64,000 nucleotides of DNA, taken from contig NC_090446.1 of the NCBI RefSeq assembly GCF_031143425.1, positions 1,025,933,066 to 1,025,997,065 of the forward strand, in the 5' to 3' direction. How positions within the stretch are numbered: the stretch's first letter is position 1; each line of letters starts with the position of its first letter. A program made the translations under genes and the position numbers. This document shows positions 10,638 through 23,086 of the stretch, one piece after another. The notes under the pieces are model-generated. The model saw only the letters and a list, made by a program, of their open reading frames with translations. It was not told the DNA's origin and did no database searches. Source of the DNA: Pleurodeles waltl (lineage: Eukaryota > Chordata > Amphibia > Caudata > Salamandridae).

Positions 10638-11137
10638 CTACAAGTTGGCCCTCCGCAGGGTCTTTTTGATGGCACGCACCCTCCAATTCACTTGTGCCAC
10701 CTCCTGCTGCAGTCTCGTCATTTTATGCAACACACGGTCCAAGTTCTGTTGCATCTGATTAAAAGCTGCAGGGTCTATGACTGCAGCAGGGGTGGTCTGG
10801 GTGCCAGTGGAGGAAGTATGGGCCTTTGTCGGTGCCATGTCTGTAGGCTGAGGTGCAGGTGGTGCTGTGACAGGTCCTGGAGCTGTCGATGTTGATGGTC
10901 CAGCAAAGGTCCCTGTTAATGTTGGTGCCACCTGGGTGGTAGTTGTGGTGCTCGTGGTGGTGGCTGTGGTGGACAAGGAAGGGCCCCCTTGGGCAAATGC
11001 CCTCCACACTCCAGAGGCTCTTTCATGGCGCTAATGCCTTGCCATGTTGCGGAATCTAGACTCCACATCCAGAATGTGGCGGTAACACATTGCCCTGCGC
11101 TGAAACTCTCAAATCTGGATGGGAGTCATATTGGCAG
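10638..11137 (-). pseudogene. Harb-B1 Myb-M gene, last exon
   Basis: On the minus strand an acceptor 'cttaacag' precedes 11137. The frame reads 'LTAANMTPIQI', a stop, 'EFQRRAMCYRHILDVESRFR', another stop, then a Thr/Pro/Ala-rich linker. It ends in a heptad-like segment, 'NQMQQNLDRVLHKMTRLQQE', 'VAQVNWRVRAIKKTLRRANL', stopping at 10640-10638. Harb-B2 carries the same exon at 53997-53611 ('LTPAEKHAFHKWAVRYWHIL', then 'RDMRWDMADMMARLDKLEKE'). I read it as the C-terminal exon of a second Myb-type accessory gene. The exon 1 candidate is at 13505-13700. No function beyond probable coiled-coil contact can be claimed. Confidence 0.65.
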
Positions 11138-13504
11138 CTGTTAAGACAAATAGAAAACCAAACATTAGGTACTTCATTGTGTGAAATGGCTCAAGAAGTA
11201 AATCAGACAATGCATCTAGTTTACCTGAAACAGCCCATATCATCATACAGATCACTGATTATCCCTGAGGCAGTACATGCCAAGCCAGCCTACACATGTG
11301 CTATCATCAAACTGCACATCAAAACCCTAAAAGATGGGTAACAACTGGAATGAATTTGGCATCATTGTTCAGCCACTTGTCAAGTAAAAATCATTGTGCA
11401 AATCCTCCAACACTGACAGGCCAACAAATTACTATGTTCTTGATGACAGTCTAGGGCCACAAGATCTGCGAGTTGTAAATGGAATTGCCAGTATAGAATG
11501 CAAGTGCTAATCATGAGTGGGTATCCTAGGTTTGGACAAATGATTTACAGATTTACATGTCTGTGTACTACAGTAAACTTGGATCATCAGCCCTAGGTAC
11601 ACTATTCACAACCCTATTCTTGTGCCTGAGGAGGGGGTGGGACAAGCAACTAATACTTTCTAACAACAAGGACACCCAGGAAGCTTTGGAAATCTGTACA
11701 TGGGTTTGGCCAGCACACCACAGGTAAGGAGGAAGTCCAACTAGGATACACCCAAACCTTGGACAATCTCATCAACACTTATCTTTGGAAAATGCAGACT
11801 ATTGTCAACATCATTTCCTACCAGTAACCCATTACTTACCAGAGATAGATGCATGCACACCTCTGGCCATGAGCTGCATGCACACCTAGGCCATTGTACT
11901 CAAGTGCCTCATACTCGTAGCACAACATGTGGAGCTACATGCTGCTAGGAAGTTAAACAAACAGTAAACATGTTCATTAGTGAATAGGGAAGCTGAAGTC
12001 TGTGGGTAAGACTTTGGCATCCCTATTCTGGGAAAATCAGTGTCTGACTGGCTGACTAAATCACTAATATGGTCCACTGCTACATTTTCTGATTTCAAGT
12101 TTTAGCCACATAACTCATTCCTATTCACATTGCCGTGCCTACAGGACTGACCTACAATCTAAAATTATGACAATACGCTAATAATTGGCCAACTCAAAGA
12201 TGGGGAAAAAATGATACTTCACTCAAGGAACAAAACAGATCATTGACCAGCGCATCACACCTTGCTATGTGTCCAACACACAGGAGTCAATCACACATCA
12301 TCAGCAAACACAACACAGAACAGAAATATCAACACTTGGTGGAGATGTCTGGGTCCGCAAATAAAGCCACCTCTCCGATAGTGTAGGTTGCTGGTCCACC
12401 TGTAAGGCATGGAAGGGAGAAATGTGCTCAATGTCTGTGCACTGTACAACACTTCCAAATACAAATACTATGTGTAACATAAACTCAGAAAGTCAAGCCT
12501 CTCAGACATGATGATACTGCATGCTACATACCACTGCAAACATGTACAGAGCCGGGGACTCCAGTGAGTGAGACACACATATCTGCACACATGCAGTGGC
12601 CCTAACTATCATGTAGTGACAAACATGCTCCTTCATTAGTTAGCAGACAAAATCATGGAGTGTATTCCTCTCATCATGTGTATCCATGAGAGACATCCAA
12701 ATCCACTTTCCGTGAGGACTGCAATACCAGTCACCCAGACATTGTGACTAAGACCAATTTAAGACACACAGTTACAATGTACAGAGGACCAGGGACAGTT
12801 GTTAGCCCTCAATTTGGATCATTTTCTTCATTTGATGTGCCACAGCTATTGTAAGTTGCACCAACCATAGAGATATGAACCCGTGTGCATATCTTTTGCC
12901 ATCCATCCCTAATTTAAAATTGGCACTACAAACTCAAAATATCAGTCAAAGATGTTACCTGAGGTAAGCTATAACTTGTTACGTATGTGTCAGAATCCAG
13001 TTCAGACATGTATCCGAAAACAATTGAGGGACACATTATTTTTTTTTAAATCTGTTTTTCCAAGATATGTTTCCTGATACACTCACAGACCACACATGAA
13101 ACATATGTTAGAGCCACATTGCCATCATCAATTGACGTGAAGGCAGCACTAATTTACAGGCTCCTGTTGTGTTTTGAAACTTAGTCTAGCTGTTGCGTCA
13201 ACAAATGACGGTAATGTGTAGGAAATATTGTATACCTCACAGGCAACTGTGGCCCATATTTATACAAATTTTGCACCGCATTTGTGCTGTTTTTTTACAC
13301 AAAGGTGGCGCAAACTTACAAAATACAATTGTATTGCTCTTGCTTCAAAACAGGTTGCAATTGTGGTACTAACAAAGTAGGAATATGGTCCTCTATGTTT
13401 CACTAGCATTCCACATGTTCAAAAACATTGCCGGCAGCATATGAACAAATCAGCTACTGTCACTACAGAGCATTTAAACGTGCACATTACTCTCATTTGT
13501 TCTC
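11138..13504 (-). other. Myb-M intron region with one possible small exon
   Basis: Mostly noncoding. Around 12290-12402 (minus) a 'ccttacag' acceptor is followed by a stretch sharing CCTACAC and GGAGAGGTG at matching spacing with 55440-55514 in Harb-B2. This may be a small exon or a conserved element. At 13251 'GGCCCATATTTATACAAATT' is an isolated Harbinger-type terminus with no partner found. The rest shows nothing I can name. Confidence 0.4.
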
Positions 13505-13700
13505 ACCAACAGGGTCATCCCCAGGTGGTCCAGCAGGTCTTGCTCCCTGGCAACAAGGTCAGCCCAGCGGGCTTCAGCTGGTGGTCATTGCGCGGTGTAT
13601 TGTGGATTCTCTGGAGATGGTACAACACCTTTGCCCACCGGAGCCTCCTTGCCTCTGTGTGATAGCCTTGGATCACACAACCACCTCCCTCTATCATTAA
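13505..13700 (-). pseudogene. Harb-B1 Myb-M gene, exon 1 fragment
   Basis: The minus strand reads 'EARRLRWAKVLYHLQRIHNT' then 'PRNDHQLK' and, after a one-base frame change, 'ARWADLVAREQDLLDHLG'. The spacing of tryptophans and the 'HQLKARWADL' helix fit a Myb/SANT-like recognition helix of the type used by Harbinger accessory proteins. It lies upstream of and on the same strand as the exon at 11137-10638. The start codon and left boundary are not clear. Confidence 0.55.
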
Positions 13701-16700
13701 GGGTAGGAAGTGGCACACCAGCGAAATAAACCCACCCAGCTCCTCCTTTCCCATCCTGCCAAGACAAGGCCTACCCAACATTCTTGCACAAAAAAAAAGG
13801 GAATAAAGGGGTACAGAGGAGAATAGAGGGAAAGTAGGATAGGGAAATGCAAAATATCTAAGAACACAGTCCAACTATACCCAAACTACCACTACCCACA
13901 ACAGACTCCCAACACAACAAAGACAAATGTTGACACCACAAATGACCAAAAAATTCTAAGACAGGATACCACAGACAGTTATGAAATACAAAAAGACAAT
14001 TTAAAGACCACACTGGAAAGAAAATCACAAAATGCACAGAGAGATAAGTCTAAACACAGCCACCCAGTCAGGAAATATCGCAGACTGCAAAGTGAAAGTA
14101 CACTCACTGTACCAATTCTGTAAACAGCGATATCCTATTATATCACTTCCTGCCTCAAATGCAGTGCGTTTTTATTGTTATACGTCAAAATATTATGACG
14201 CTTACAGTCTGTGCGTCATTTTTTTTAATGCACATGATTAGAAATAATCCTGCATCCATATTGTGAAATATGTTTCATACTTAACTAATTTCCGGAGGTA
14301 CAGAGTGCGTATTACCGCTCAGGGCCAATGGATGTTTCACGGCAATGTGTGTCATATTTTGACGCATATGCATCATTTTTTTACACGTATGTTTCAACAT
14401 TTCTGTCATTAACTGGGTTTGGGTCATTTCTCATTTGTAATGGTACATGACAGTTGTGACAATACAGAGATAGGCCGATTGCACCCACATTGGGCATTAC
14501 GGTGTATGGGCACACGTGACAGATCATACTACTGCGGACCATGATCCTCTACTTGTTGTACCAGATTTTCACTCTTTACTGACGCAATAGATGGCCAAAC
14601 GTGTGGGATACAATTAAGTATTACCCAGTTTGGGCATGTTTTGCGTCAAGAGAGGATAGCAAGGCGATCCAACTCAATACAGTAGCTCAATGCCTATGGG
14701 TCAATGTGTGTGATTTGGCTACTACTATTGTTGTTGTCCCACTGTGTGACCATCACCAGATGCACTTTTATAAATCTGCTTGTATGCATGTGGAGTCAAT
14801 GTGTCCAACCATCAGATGCAAGTCAGTGTGGAAATGAGAGAGGACATGTGTTAGTCATACACATAGCAACAACTGCTGTGTGCACTTCCTAGGTTTTTTT
14901 AAACATAAACACCACCAATGACAAACCATGCACAGGATAGATAGCAGACGGTTGTTCATGGCAATGTTTCAAAACTTAGCCATCACATGTCCTGGAATGT
15001 TGGATACTACTTCCTAGGCACTTGTTTGTTTACCCACCATGAGTCAGGCATGGGATAATACTATATGGGTACCGTGTTTGTGACACCGAGTCCCAAATAT
15101 AAAACACAATTGTAATGTTACGCCACAATTGGAGTCATATAACTGAGCCATGTCTCTCCTGTGGCAGTGGAGGACCAGTAGACCAAGCAGCACGTGTTCA
15201 CATTTTTCCTGTGGTAAAATGCACAGAAGTGTCTGGTTCATGTGTGTGGGCCAGTGTTTAGCCTGTATAATTATTGGGGTCTATGTTGTCACAGTTACAT
15301 ACAGGTCTAGTCATGAGTCTGTGGAGCCATTTCCTGTATCTGCAAAGTATCCTTCACAGCTGAATAGAAAAAAAGCCAATGAGCAATTGAGAACACACAT
15401 GGGGATGGTCCAGCCCTGTCACTGCAGACGTGTTATGAGACTGTCAACAGGGCAACCTTTGTGTGATGACAAGGTTCATGTCTCAGGATTCTTATACCGG
15501 CAGATGTACTCACAACATTTGTACACAGGTTGGCCTCTAAAATTCCCACTGCATCTGGGAACGTCAGTGCTTCTGTGTTGATTATTCTCACAGCTATTCA
15601 CCACACAAGCCCCATCAATATGTTGGGAACCATGTGAATCAGCGTGTGGACTGTCAGGGTCCTAACATGTGTAGACATTTCATGCACATTATCTGACGTT
15701 GTTTGTTGTGCTGGAGGCACCATACCCAATCCATGCATACAGCCATGGTACACTGTCACTATTTGTTGCTCATGCATACATGAAACCCAGACAAGGGATA
15801 GGCCATGATTCGGCTATTTGGAGACAAGTTCCCCCCCATGGTACGACAAATAAACTGATTATGCTATACAATGTATTTGAGTATGCGTTGTAGACCCACC
15901 TGACACAATACCCCAGGAAGAATATGAGGGTTGGGAAAGCAACTATGATACAAATGTAGGCACAAGGAACCTTTAGGGTAATGCAAAGACAGGAGCCAGT
16001 CAGACTAAGAGGATGCATGGTCAATCAGGATCCAAACATTTTACAAGGTAAATACACAGTGGTCAGACTGAGACTGGTCAAAGGTGGAACAACACTGTGG
16101 AAACTGAAAACTGTGTTTGTCCTGTGTGTTGGAACGTAACACATTAACCCAAGGGCTGTGTTACACAAGTGATTTTGACGGCAATGCATAACATTGTTAT
16201 AGATAAAATGGCAGCATCTATGCTGTTCCAGGCAGCTGCAAGGGGAGTGCATGTTCAAATGGGTGGTCTCCATGGAGGTGCTCACAGGTGTGTGCAGCTT
16301 CAGTCTCTCACAAGTCCTATAGGTGAGATTCTAGTTCAAAGGGCAAACAGTACCTTTCACATGGGAAGCAATGTACAGGTGATTACAGGTCCTACAGACT
16401 AGAAGCCAGTGCATTATTTAACCTGACGTCCATGCAGACAGAAGTACAATGACTATGGCATACCATACTAAAGAGGGAAGCACACTGGATTAACATTGTG
16501 AGTCTGGGTGTGTGTTGAGGAGGGATTATCTGGGGAAACATATTCCCATTCCAGGGACTTCGAAGAAGGGTGGGCTGAAACAGGGAACATGGGTGTGGCT
16601 GGACTTAGGACATGGGCTGCCATGTGCAGGGGATGTCATGTGAGCAATGCTAGTCATACCTGGAGCACCTGTGCTATCAATTTGCTGCTTATATGGAAAT

Positions 16701-17135
16701 CTTGTCACACATAGTCCTTGCAAAGATAGGTGATGTAAGACTTACTGCTGTCAAGGGTCTGGTCATACATTCCTGTTACCAGTGCAATAGCACATCCACT
16801 GCCTCATGTCTGAGGCATTTTTTACCCTTATTGACTGATGGTGTCTTAGTTGTGTGCCATATGCTGCGATGAACCATGTTGCCAACATGTATGTGTTAAA
16901 TAGGTGTGGTCCTATGCTATTGCCCTTCAAATGTGAAATGGACAGGATATATGTCATTTACAGTGTGAGTGAATGTGGCTGTACATTCATACGCATCAAA
17001 ATAGATTTGGAATTTTCTGTGTCCTAATCTGCATTTCAGCAATGCTCCATGAGGCTACACTCTGATTCTGATAGTTAGAGATAATGTTATGCAAAAATGA
17101 TTATCCAGATCATGATATAGTGATTAGTATAGGTG
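13701..17135. other. Harb-B1 noncoding stretch between Myb-M and transposase
   Basis: About 3.4 kb with no supported gene. Several short A/T-rich blocks carry 'gacgc'/'gcgtca' motifs (for example 14187-14222 and 14351-14365), as in Harbinger termini; they may be remains of small inserted elements, but no matched ends were found. Confidence 0.45.
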
Positions 17136-17141
17136 TTTATT
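17136..17141 (-). terminator. Poly(A) signal of Harb-B1 transposase
   Basis: TTTATT on + is AATAAA on -, about 50 bases after the transposase stop at 17190. Confidence 0.55.
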
Positions 17142-17189
17142 GACATATGGTAAGACAGTGGTGATGGATGAGTAGAGTTAAAAGAAACT

Positions 17190-19501
17190 TTAGACAATAT
17201 GTTGTCTCCGATGCAATCCTGCAGCTGTGTTTGGATGGTCCCCCTCATGTTGATGGGCAGCATCGTCCTCTTCAGGCATTTGTGGGACGGGTTCATATAG
17301 GGGAATGTTCCTTCTTACACATATGTTGGGCAGGATGGCACAGGTCAAAATGATTTTGCACACCATTTCAGGTGAGTATAGGAGGCTGCCTCCGGTGATG
17401 TTGAGGCACCTGAATCTTGACTCCAGGATGCCAAAGGTCCTCTCGACTATGGTGCGTGTCCTCCTATGTGCCTCATTATAGGCACGCTCTGCTGCAGTGC
17501 TTGGGTTTGCAAATGGGGTCATGATCCATGGCTGGATCCCATACCCCTGATCAGCTGAAAGAGAAAATGAGTGAGAACATGTTGATGTACCTTGCACCAT
17601 ATATATCAATTTGCATGGCAGTTGTTCTCTTGTGTTGTCTGTGACTCGTCGGTGTTTGTGTTATTGTGTGGAATCCTGGGCTTCCAGGATGTACCATCAG
17701 CATTGGTTTGTCTCCTTATCTGAACGGGTGTTTGGCTGTTGACCGGATGTCAGCAGTATTTTTGTAGCGTTGCAGTACAGTGTGTACTCCCTTGTATTGT
17801 GTCATGTGAAAAAGGTGTCCCTGTGTCTTAATTGGGGGTGAGATGATACTTCCATACACAGAATCAATTCCGCAGTGGTGGTAAGACGGTTGCATCTATA
17901 TATCCTGGACATCCCATCCAATTTCACATATGTAATAGAATTATTTAACCATCAGTGAGACCCTTAGATTTGGCAAGGTGACAATGTGCAACACATCTCC
18001 GTACGTTGTGAGCACTGACGTGTTAAAAATTGACTATGCACTAATTTCACATGTGTGACAAGTTCACTGCAAACCTATTTCTCTGCCCTTGCCAAGTCGA
18101 CTCAGGTTGTAACGTGTACCTATACTACTGAACATGTTCTAGTTCAGACGGCTAACTTGGTTGTGAGGGTGTCATTTGGAGTTTCAGAAGGTCCGTATGC
18201 CTGTACATCTGTTGTGTGTGTGTTAATTTGTCGCAATGCGTATGTATAGGAATGTGCACTTTCAATATTGTCCCATCAAGATGTGTTCTTCAAACAGTCC
18301 ACTTGCTTATTGGTAGTGGGCAATGTAAAAGCAGGAGTGATGTGGGATATTGGTATAGCCTCAATGATTGCATGTGACCTTCATTGGAGACATCATCATG
18401 CTATGTGTGTCATGGTGTTTGACCTGCAGCAAAAAACATTACACACCCCTTGCACAGTACGTATTGGTTGGAAGGGTGTTTGATTGAGTTTTATTGATGT
18501 GATATTGAAAGATTAATCTTCCAAATTGTACTGCCAGTTGGGGCCATGTCTTCTTCATTGTGTTGTTTTACATTGTCCCCTTGTGGCTCTGGAGTGGCAT
18601 CTGTTGTTATTTGGAACTGTCATTTGTCCCTAGGTGTGTATCCCATTGGGTGAGGATATCAAACATGCCTAGCGGTGTCACTACCTGATTGTTTTCCTGT
18701 CCACGTGTCAATGTAGTGGTGTAAGTGTTGTGTGTCCTAGAGGGTTGCTGTGCAGTGTGTATATAACTGGGCTTCTGTACTTACCAACAAGTAGGCCATT
18801 TCCATATCATCCATCCTGGAAGTGTTGATAGATGGTGCAGTGGCGGAAGATGAATGAATCATTTACACTCCCAGGATTCTTTGCCACGATGTTGGTGATC
18901 AAACCCCGGTGATCGACAATGGCCTGCCCATTGATGGAGTGTGTGTGCTTCCTGTTGCGGTATAGATGTTCGGTTGCAGCAGGTGGCACAATGTGTACAT
19001 GTGTGCAGTCAATGGCACCAAGAACGTATGGGAAGCCATAAATTTGGTAAAACCCCTGTTTTGTCTCCTGCTGCTTCTGCTGTGTTTTGGGGAAGCTGAT
19101 GTGGCGGGTGTGAGGGAGATGATAGCATCCAGTACCTTGAGTAGGAAGGCGGAGAATGATGGCTGTGAGATCCCAGCAACCAGGGCACCAGTGGTTCGAA
19201 AGGAGCCACTTGCCAATAACGTGGAGTACAGCTAGCTGCTTGGTTTCTGGTGGAAATGTGTGAGGTGTCTGCAAGCCTGGTGCCAACTGTGGCTCAATGT
19301 TGCGCAGCAGCTGCTGAATGGCTTTCTAGTTGAGCCTGTACCACTGAATGATGTCTTGTTGGCGGAGTCCCAGATGGGTTGTCCTGGTGTGGAATATCCT
19401 CTCCTGCGTTGCCTTTGGGGTTCCTGCTGGTGTTGTGGAAGCTGCTGTTATTGGTCCTGTGCTCTGCGTCTGCATGCATGCTGGATGAAAAGCACCTCCA
19501 T
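17190..19501 (-). pseudogene. Harb-B1 transposase (HARBI1-like DDE), broken
   Basis: Exon 1 runs 19501-18785 and exon 2 runs 17554-17190, joined across a 1230-bp intron with GTAAGT donor and TTTCAG acceptor in matching phase. It starts 'MEVLFIQHACRRRAQ', then a basic stretch, then 'DIIQWYRLN', a TAG where family members have Trp, and 'KAIQQLLRNIEPQL'. 'GFPYVLGAIDCTHVHI' has the first catalytic Asp, 'NPGSVNDSFIFRH' the second, and 'RTRTIVERTFGILESRF' the third (Glu). Frameshifts near 19210 and 19080 and stops at about 19450, 19330 and 18810 inactivate it. Unlike Harb-A, the basic N terminus is on the same exon as the rest. Length and domain order are otherwise normal for HARBI1-like transposases. 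Confidence 0.85.
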
Positions 19502-19696
19502 GTCTTCCTTTAAGAGCTCTGCTGTGGCTTCTGTGTGTTTTCATTAAGTTCAGGTATTTTGCCCCATTTTAATGCCTTTTTACACAAATCGGGCTGTGCG
19601 TCATTTTCTGACTCCGCATCCCAGCCGCGCGTCAATTTTGCGTGGTAGCATAAATAAGGTGCACAGGAGTTTAAGTCATTTATTTGGCGGGAACAC

Positions 19697-19725
19697 CTAC
19701 CTTGCATGTCATTAATGCAAGGCAG
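19697..19725. other. Hairpin in Harb-B1 right subterminal region
   Basis: CTACCTTGCAT and ATGCAAGGCAG pair over 11 positions with one mismatch around a 7-base loop. A near-identical hairpin (CTACCTTGC/GCAAGGTAG) lies in MITE-1 at 26584-26612. A transposase-binding or structural role is inference. Confidence 0.5.
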
Positions 19726-19819
19726 TTTCCCGCATCCAGAAAATGACGCACACGGTGGAATTTTGGCTTTCGCGGGCTCGGGCATCAAAGTTTAAATATG
19801 GTCAAAATTGTGGACACAC

Positions 19820-19850
19820 ATTCGGCGCAGACAGAGTATAAATATTCCCC
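19820..19850 (-). repeat. Harb-B1 right terminal inverted repeat
   Basis: Ends '...agTATAAATATTCCCC' before TTA (19851-19853). Its inverse shares ATATTTATACT-TGT with the left end. Confidence 0.75.
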
Positions 19851-21010
19851 TTAGTTGCCCGGACTGTGAGGAGAGCTCATATTCTTCGGATTCTACCTCC
19901 AGTGGCCACTCCCAAGTGGTGGCGGACCAATGAGGTCCTGTTCCTGTACCATCCTTGTCCACCACCACCAATTGTATTGCCACCCTCTGTGTTGTTCCCC
20001 ACGCAGTTGGCCATGCCTGTTCACCCAAGAGAGTGGGTGTCTCTTTTGGCCCAGGCACCTCACGCCCAGTCCCTGTTCCCTGAGTGAGGAGGCTACTGAC
20101 TTCCTGAGGAGTATCTCTGTGAGGCAGACTACCATTGTGAATGCCATCCAGGGGTTGGCAAGCCGACTTCAGCAGACAAATGCGTACCTGGAAAGCATTC
20201 ATAGTAACATGTCTGGCCTACAGAGATCTTTCAAGCTCTGGCCTCCTCACTGATGACAGCCATCCACCTCCTGAATTCCTCCCCACCTCCACCTCCCTCT
20301 TCCCAATCCAAATTCCCTATTCCCCTACCTGTCCCAAGCACAGAGCCACATCCGCATGACACACCGGCACTCAACAGTTACCCACAGACACCACATCAAC
20401 CACCATTTCAACAGACACCCCCAAAACCCCCACTGACACACTCACCACAACTACCATACCCAGACACCACCACAACAGCTAGTGACACATCCATCAAACA
20501 TACCATACACCCCAACAAGAGCTCACAACCCACAGACCCACACACCCAGAAACCATACCACCAGACCCCACCACAACACCCACAGACACATCCACAATAC
20601 CCCCAGACACTACCCCAACACACACAGACACATCCACAACATCCACCATACCCATAGATACCACCCCAACAGACACACACATCCACCACTCCCACATCAC
20701 CCATCATCTCCACCTCACAACACCGCAAGACATGCAGACTCCTGCATTCACACAGGCAGCAGACACCACCCAAACAAAAGCATACCTCACGCCCCCACAC
20801 ACCCAAGGCATCATCACCCACAGACAAGCCCCCCACACCCTTAGCTTCCAAATCCCCAAAGTCTATTGACAACCCTACTTTTTCCCCAAGGAGAGTTTCA
20901 TTTTTGAGCTTGCTCTTTCCTCTGTTCCCTCCACCACTTCTCAAACCCAAGAAGCCACCACCCACATCCCAACCATCAAGGCGAGTGTGGCAGACCTTGA
21001 ACCGCCACAC
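19851..21010 (+). pseudogene. Harb-C1 Myb-N exon 3, 3' half and C-terminal tail
   Basis: It resumes the exon cut at 6052: 'SCPDCEESSYSSDSTSSGHS' in the same frame. Then a stop (19931) and other frames follow: 'EEATDFLRSISVRQTTIVNA', 'IQGLASRLQQTNAYLESIHS'. This helical segment recurs in Harb-A1 ('SEEAIDLLRSLTVEQSTILN') and Harb-C2. After it comes a long Pro/Thr/His/Gln-rich tail coded by an imperfect CCACA-type repeat (about 20390-20700), ending with a basic 'KPKKPPPTSQPSRR'. The tail matches the position of the low-complexity tail in Harb-A. Transposase exon 1 of Harb-C1 would be expected to the right but was not recognised. Confidence 0.7.
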
Positions 21011-21905
21011 TCATAATGAGGCCCATAATACCTTATCTTTCTGAGGAAGCAAAATGACATTTAGCTTTAATAGTTAACCCTAAAAGACTAATACAAAAAA
21101 CAGACAGACAAACAAGAGTCTCAAGATCATTTCAAGAGATAGAAATACCTGGTCACTTAAAATTAGCCCCATTAAAACCAAGATTTTATCTTCTATGGCA
21201 ATCAAAATAACAGAAAAATGATATTATTTTCAGCTGCCAACAATTTACTAAACCTCACCCAAAGCACAAACTGGATGATGAAATAGACTTTTAAATCAGG
21301 ACCCCTACCAATCACAAAAAGGTAAGCTATTCATGGCCAACATCAGAATACTAGAGTTGCCCGAATTTATGTAGTGCTCCCTAACAAAATTCAAAATAGC
21401 AGGAACTGTCTAGAGTATTAAAAAAATACCTATAACCCCAAATAATTAGCTTCATGTGGCCAAAATAAATGCAATCATCAAAATATATCGACATACATAC
21501 ATAAGCGGATTTATAATTTATCACTAGTATTATCACTTTGAACAGGCAATATGGTGGTACCTCCAAACTTTTCACTTAGCACTGACTATTTACCAAATGC
21601 ACAATCTGCATTTGAAGTAAGTGAATAGCCTTGCCTATGTGCTTACTACAGAAGCCTGAAAACGCAATGATTTACTCAGCACCCTCCTACCAAATCAAAA
21701 CTATCTCCACTCTTATACTACTTCGAAGACATTTGGGTTGGATTCTTACATTGTGCAGGTCACAGAATCCAACCCAAGTTTTAATTTTTTTTAATGGAAT
21801 GTGTATAATAGTATATTTTCCCAAAAAGCCAAAACCAACAATGCTGTGGAAAGGTGGCTATAATTTGCCAATGGGCACTTGGAAGAAAGCCGCTCAACAC
21901 ATTTA
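21011..21905. other. No gene seen: right flank of Harb-C1
   Basis: A/T-rich sequence with no convincing frame or repeat. It ends with TTA (21903-21905), one flank of Harb-B2. Confidence 0.45.
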
Positions 21906-22229
21906 GGCCCAGATTTATGAAAAAGTATGCACAACTGCGCTGGTGCAGTTATGCGTCAAAATGTTTAATACAAGCTACTATCATTCCTTAGCACCATCCG
22001 TGTGCCATATTTAAAAAATGATGCACGATGGCGCTGAGGAAAGGTTAGTGTGAAATAAATGATGTTAACCATTGTGACATGCTATGAGAAAAAATGACGT
22101 TAAAGTTGCAAAAGTGGAGCTAGACCGTTTTGCTGCACATATTTTTTATGCAAACCAGGTTAGCGCAATTTTTAACTGCATTAGCATAAAAAAAGCATAA
22201 GCAAGAAAAAAGACAATTTGAAAGAAAAG

Positions 22230-23086
22230 ATGGAGATTGCAGGCCAGGAGAGAACCCAGGGAGACCCAAATCACCAAAGTACTGGCCAGGAGGGACATTT
22301 AAGAGGACGATGCCTTACCTTCTGCCTACCTGCCTGTCCTGGATTTTACAGATGACATGGATGACCAGCTGTCGACCATCAATGAAGAGACTCTCCAGGA
22401 TGTCCTAGATTCCCTCCAGCCACCACCTCTAGTCGCAGGGAGGACACACACTGTTGCTGGGTCTCCACATGAACCACCCAGCTACCAACACACAGCACCA
22501 GCCAGTAATGACCCAGCCCTGGACTCCGAGGACCCAGATATCACCTTCCAGGGGACAGTGGTAGGAGTCCAGCAGTAGCTGGCCAAGCAGGTGCGGGTGG
22601 GGATGGAGGCCAGGGCAGGCAGCTTAGAGGGAGTGCAGTGGTGCCTCAGTGCAATTAAGGACAACTCAGCTGCCATCAGAGGCACCCACTCCCGCTACGT
22701 GGACTCCAGCAGTCCCTGGCCGACAGAGCTGCTGTCTTGAAGCAGAGGCTTCAACAATTACACTCACAAAGTGGCAGCAGCATGATAGATAACAGGCTGA
22801 GTGCTATACAGAATACCCTGCAGTCCATCCAGTGGGAAGTGTCCTCCCTCAGGAAAAACATGGCTGCTTATCACCGTGATGTTGTTGTGGTGTTGAGAAA
22901 TCAGCAGTTCGTCCTTGCTGTAGTGATGTCTTATGTGTTCCCACAAATGGCAGCTGTTGAGACCTTTTCCTCCACATCTCTATCCCCTGATGTGTGTGTG
23001 GCCTCCTCAACAACAGCACCACCCATGGCACAGGAGCGACCACACACATCAGAGGATGAAGATGTGGATGGAACAACATTCACAAG
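22230..23086 (+). pseudogene. Harb-B2 Myb-L gene, Myb domain deleted
   Basis: Exon 1 begins 'MEIAGQERTQGDPNHQSTGQ' but jumps after about 22297 straight to the exon 2 border, so the whole Myb-like domain and intron 1 are missing. Exon 2 (from 22304) reads 'EDDALPSAYLPVLDFTDDMD', 'DQLSTINEETLQDVLDSLQP' and, past a TAG at 22576, a coiled-coil-like part. It is cut at 23086 by the Gyp-1 solo LTR. It is the clear sister of 8335-9181. Confidence 0.75.

Larger units (their letters stand above)
6053..19850 (-). mobile_element. Harb-B1: 13.8-kb PIF/Harbinger transposon
   Basis: The left terminus is GGGCCATATTTATACTTTGT (from 6053). The right terminus, read inward on the minus strand, is GGGGAATATTTATACTCTGT (from 19850). 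They form imperfect terminal inverted repeats flanked by TTA at 6050-6052 and 19851-19853, the three-base duplication typical of Harbinger. Gene order is a Myb-like gene on + (6370-9390), a second Myb-like gene on - (13700-10638) and a HARBI1-like transposase on - (19501-17190). A satellite with hammerhead ribozymes sits in the first gene's intron. The flanking Harb-C1 exon joins in frame when the element and one TTA are removed, which supports both boundaries. Confidence 0.85.

Noticed and set aside
20390..20700. CRISPR-like direct repeats
   Set aside because: Imperfect CCACA-rich low-complexity coding repeat without unique spacers, in a vertebrate-like genome.
20408..21010. 200-codon Cys/Gly/Val-rich frame on minus
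   Set aside because: Mirror of the CCACA-rich coding tail of Harb-C1 Myb-N; composition only, no family resemblance.
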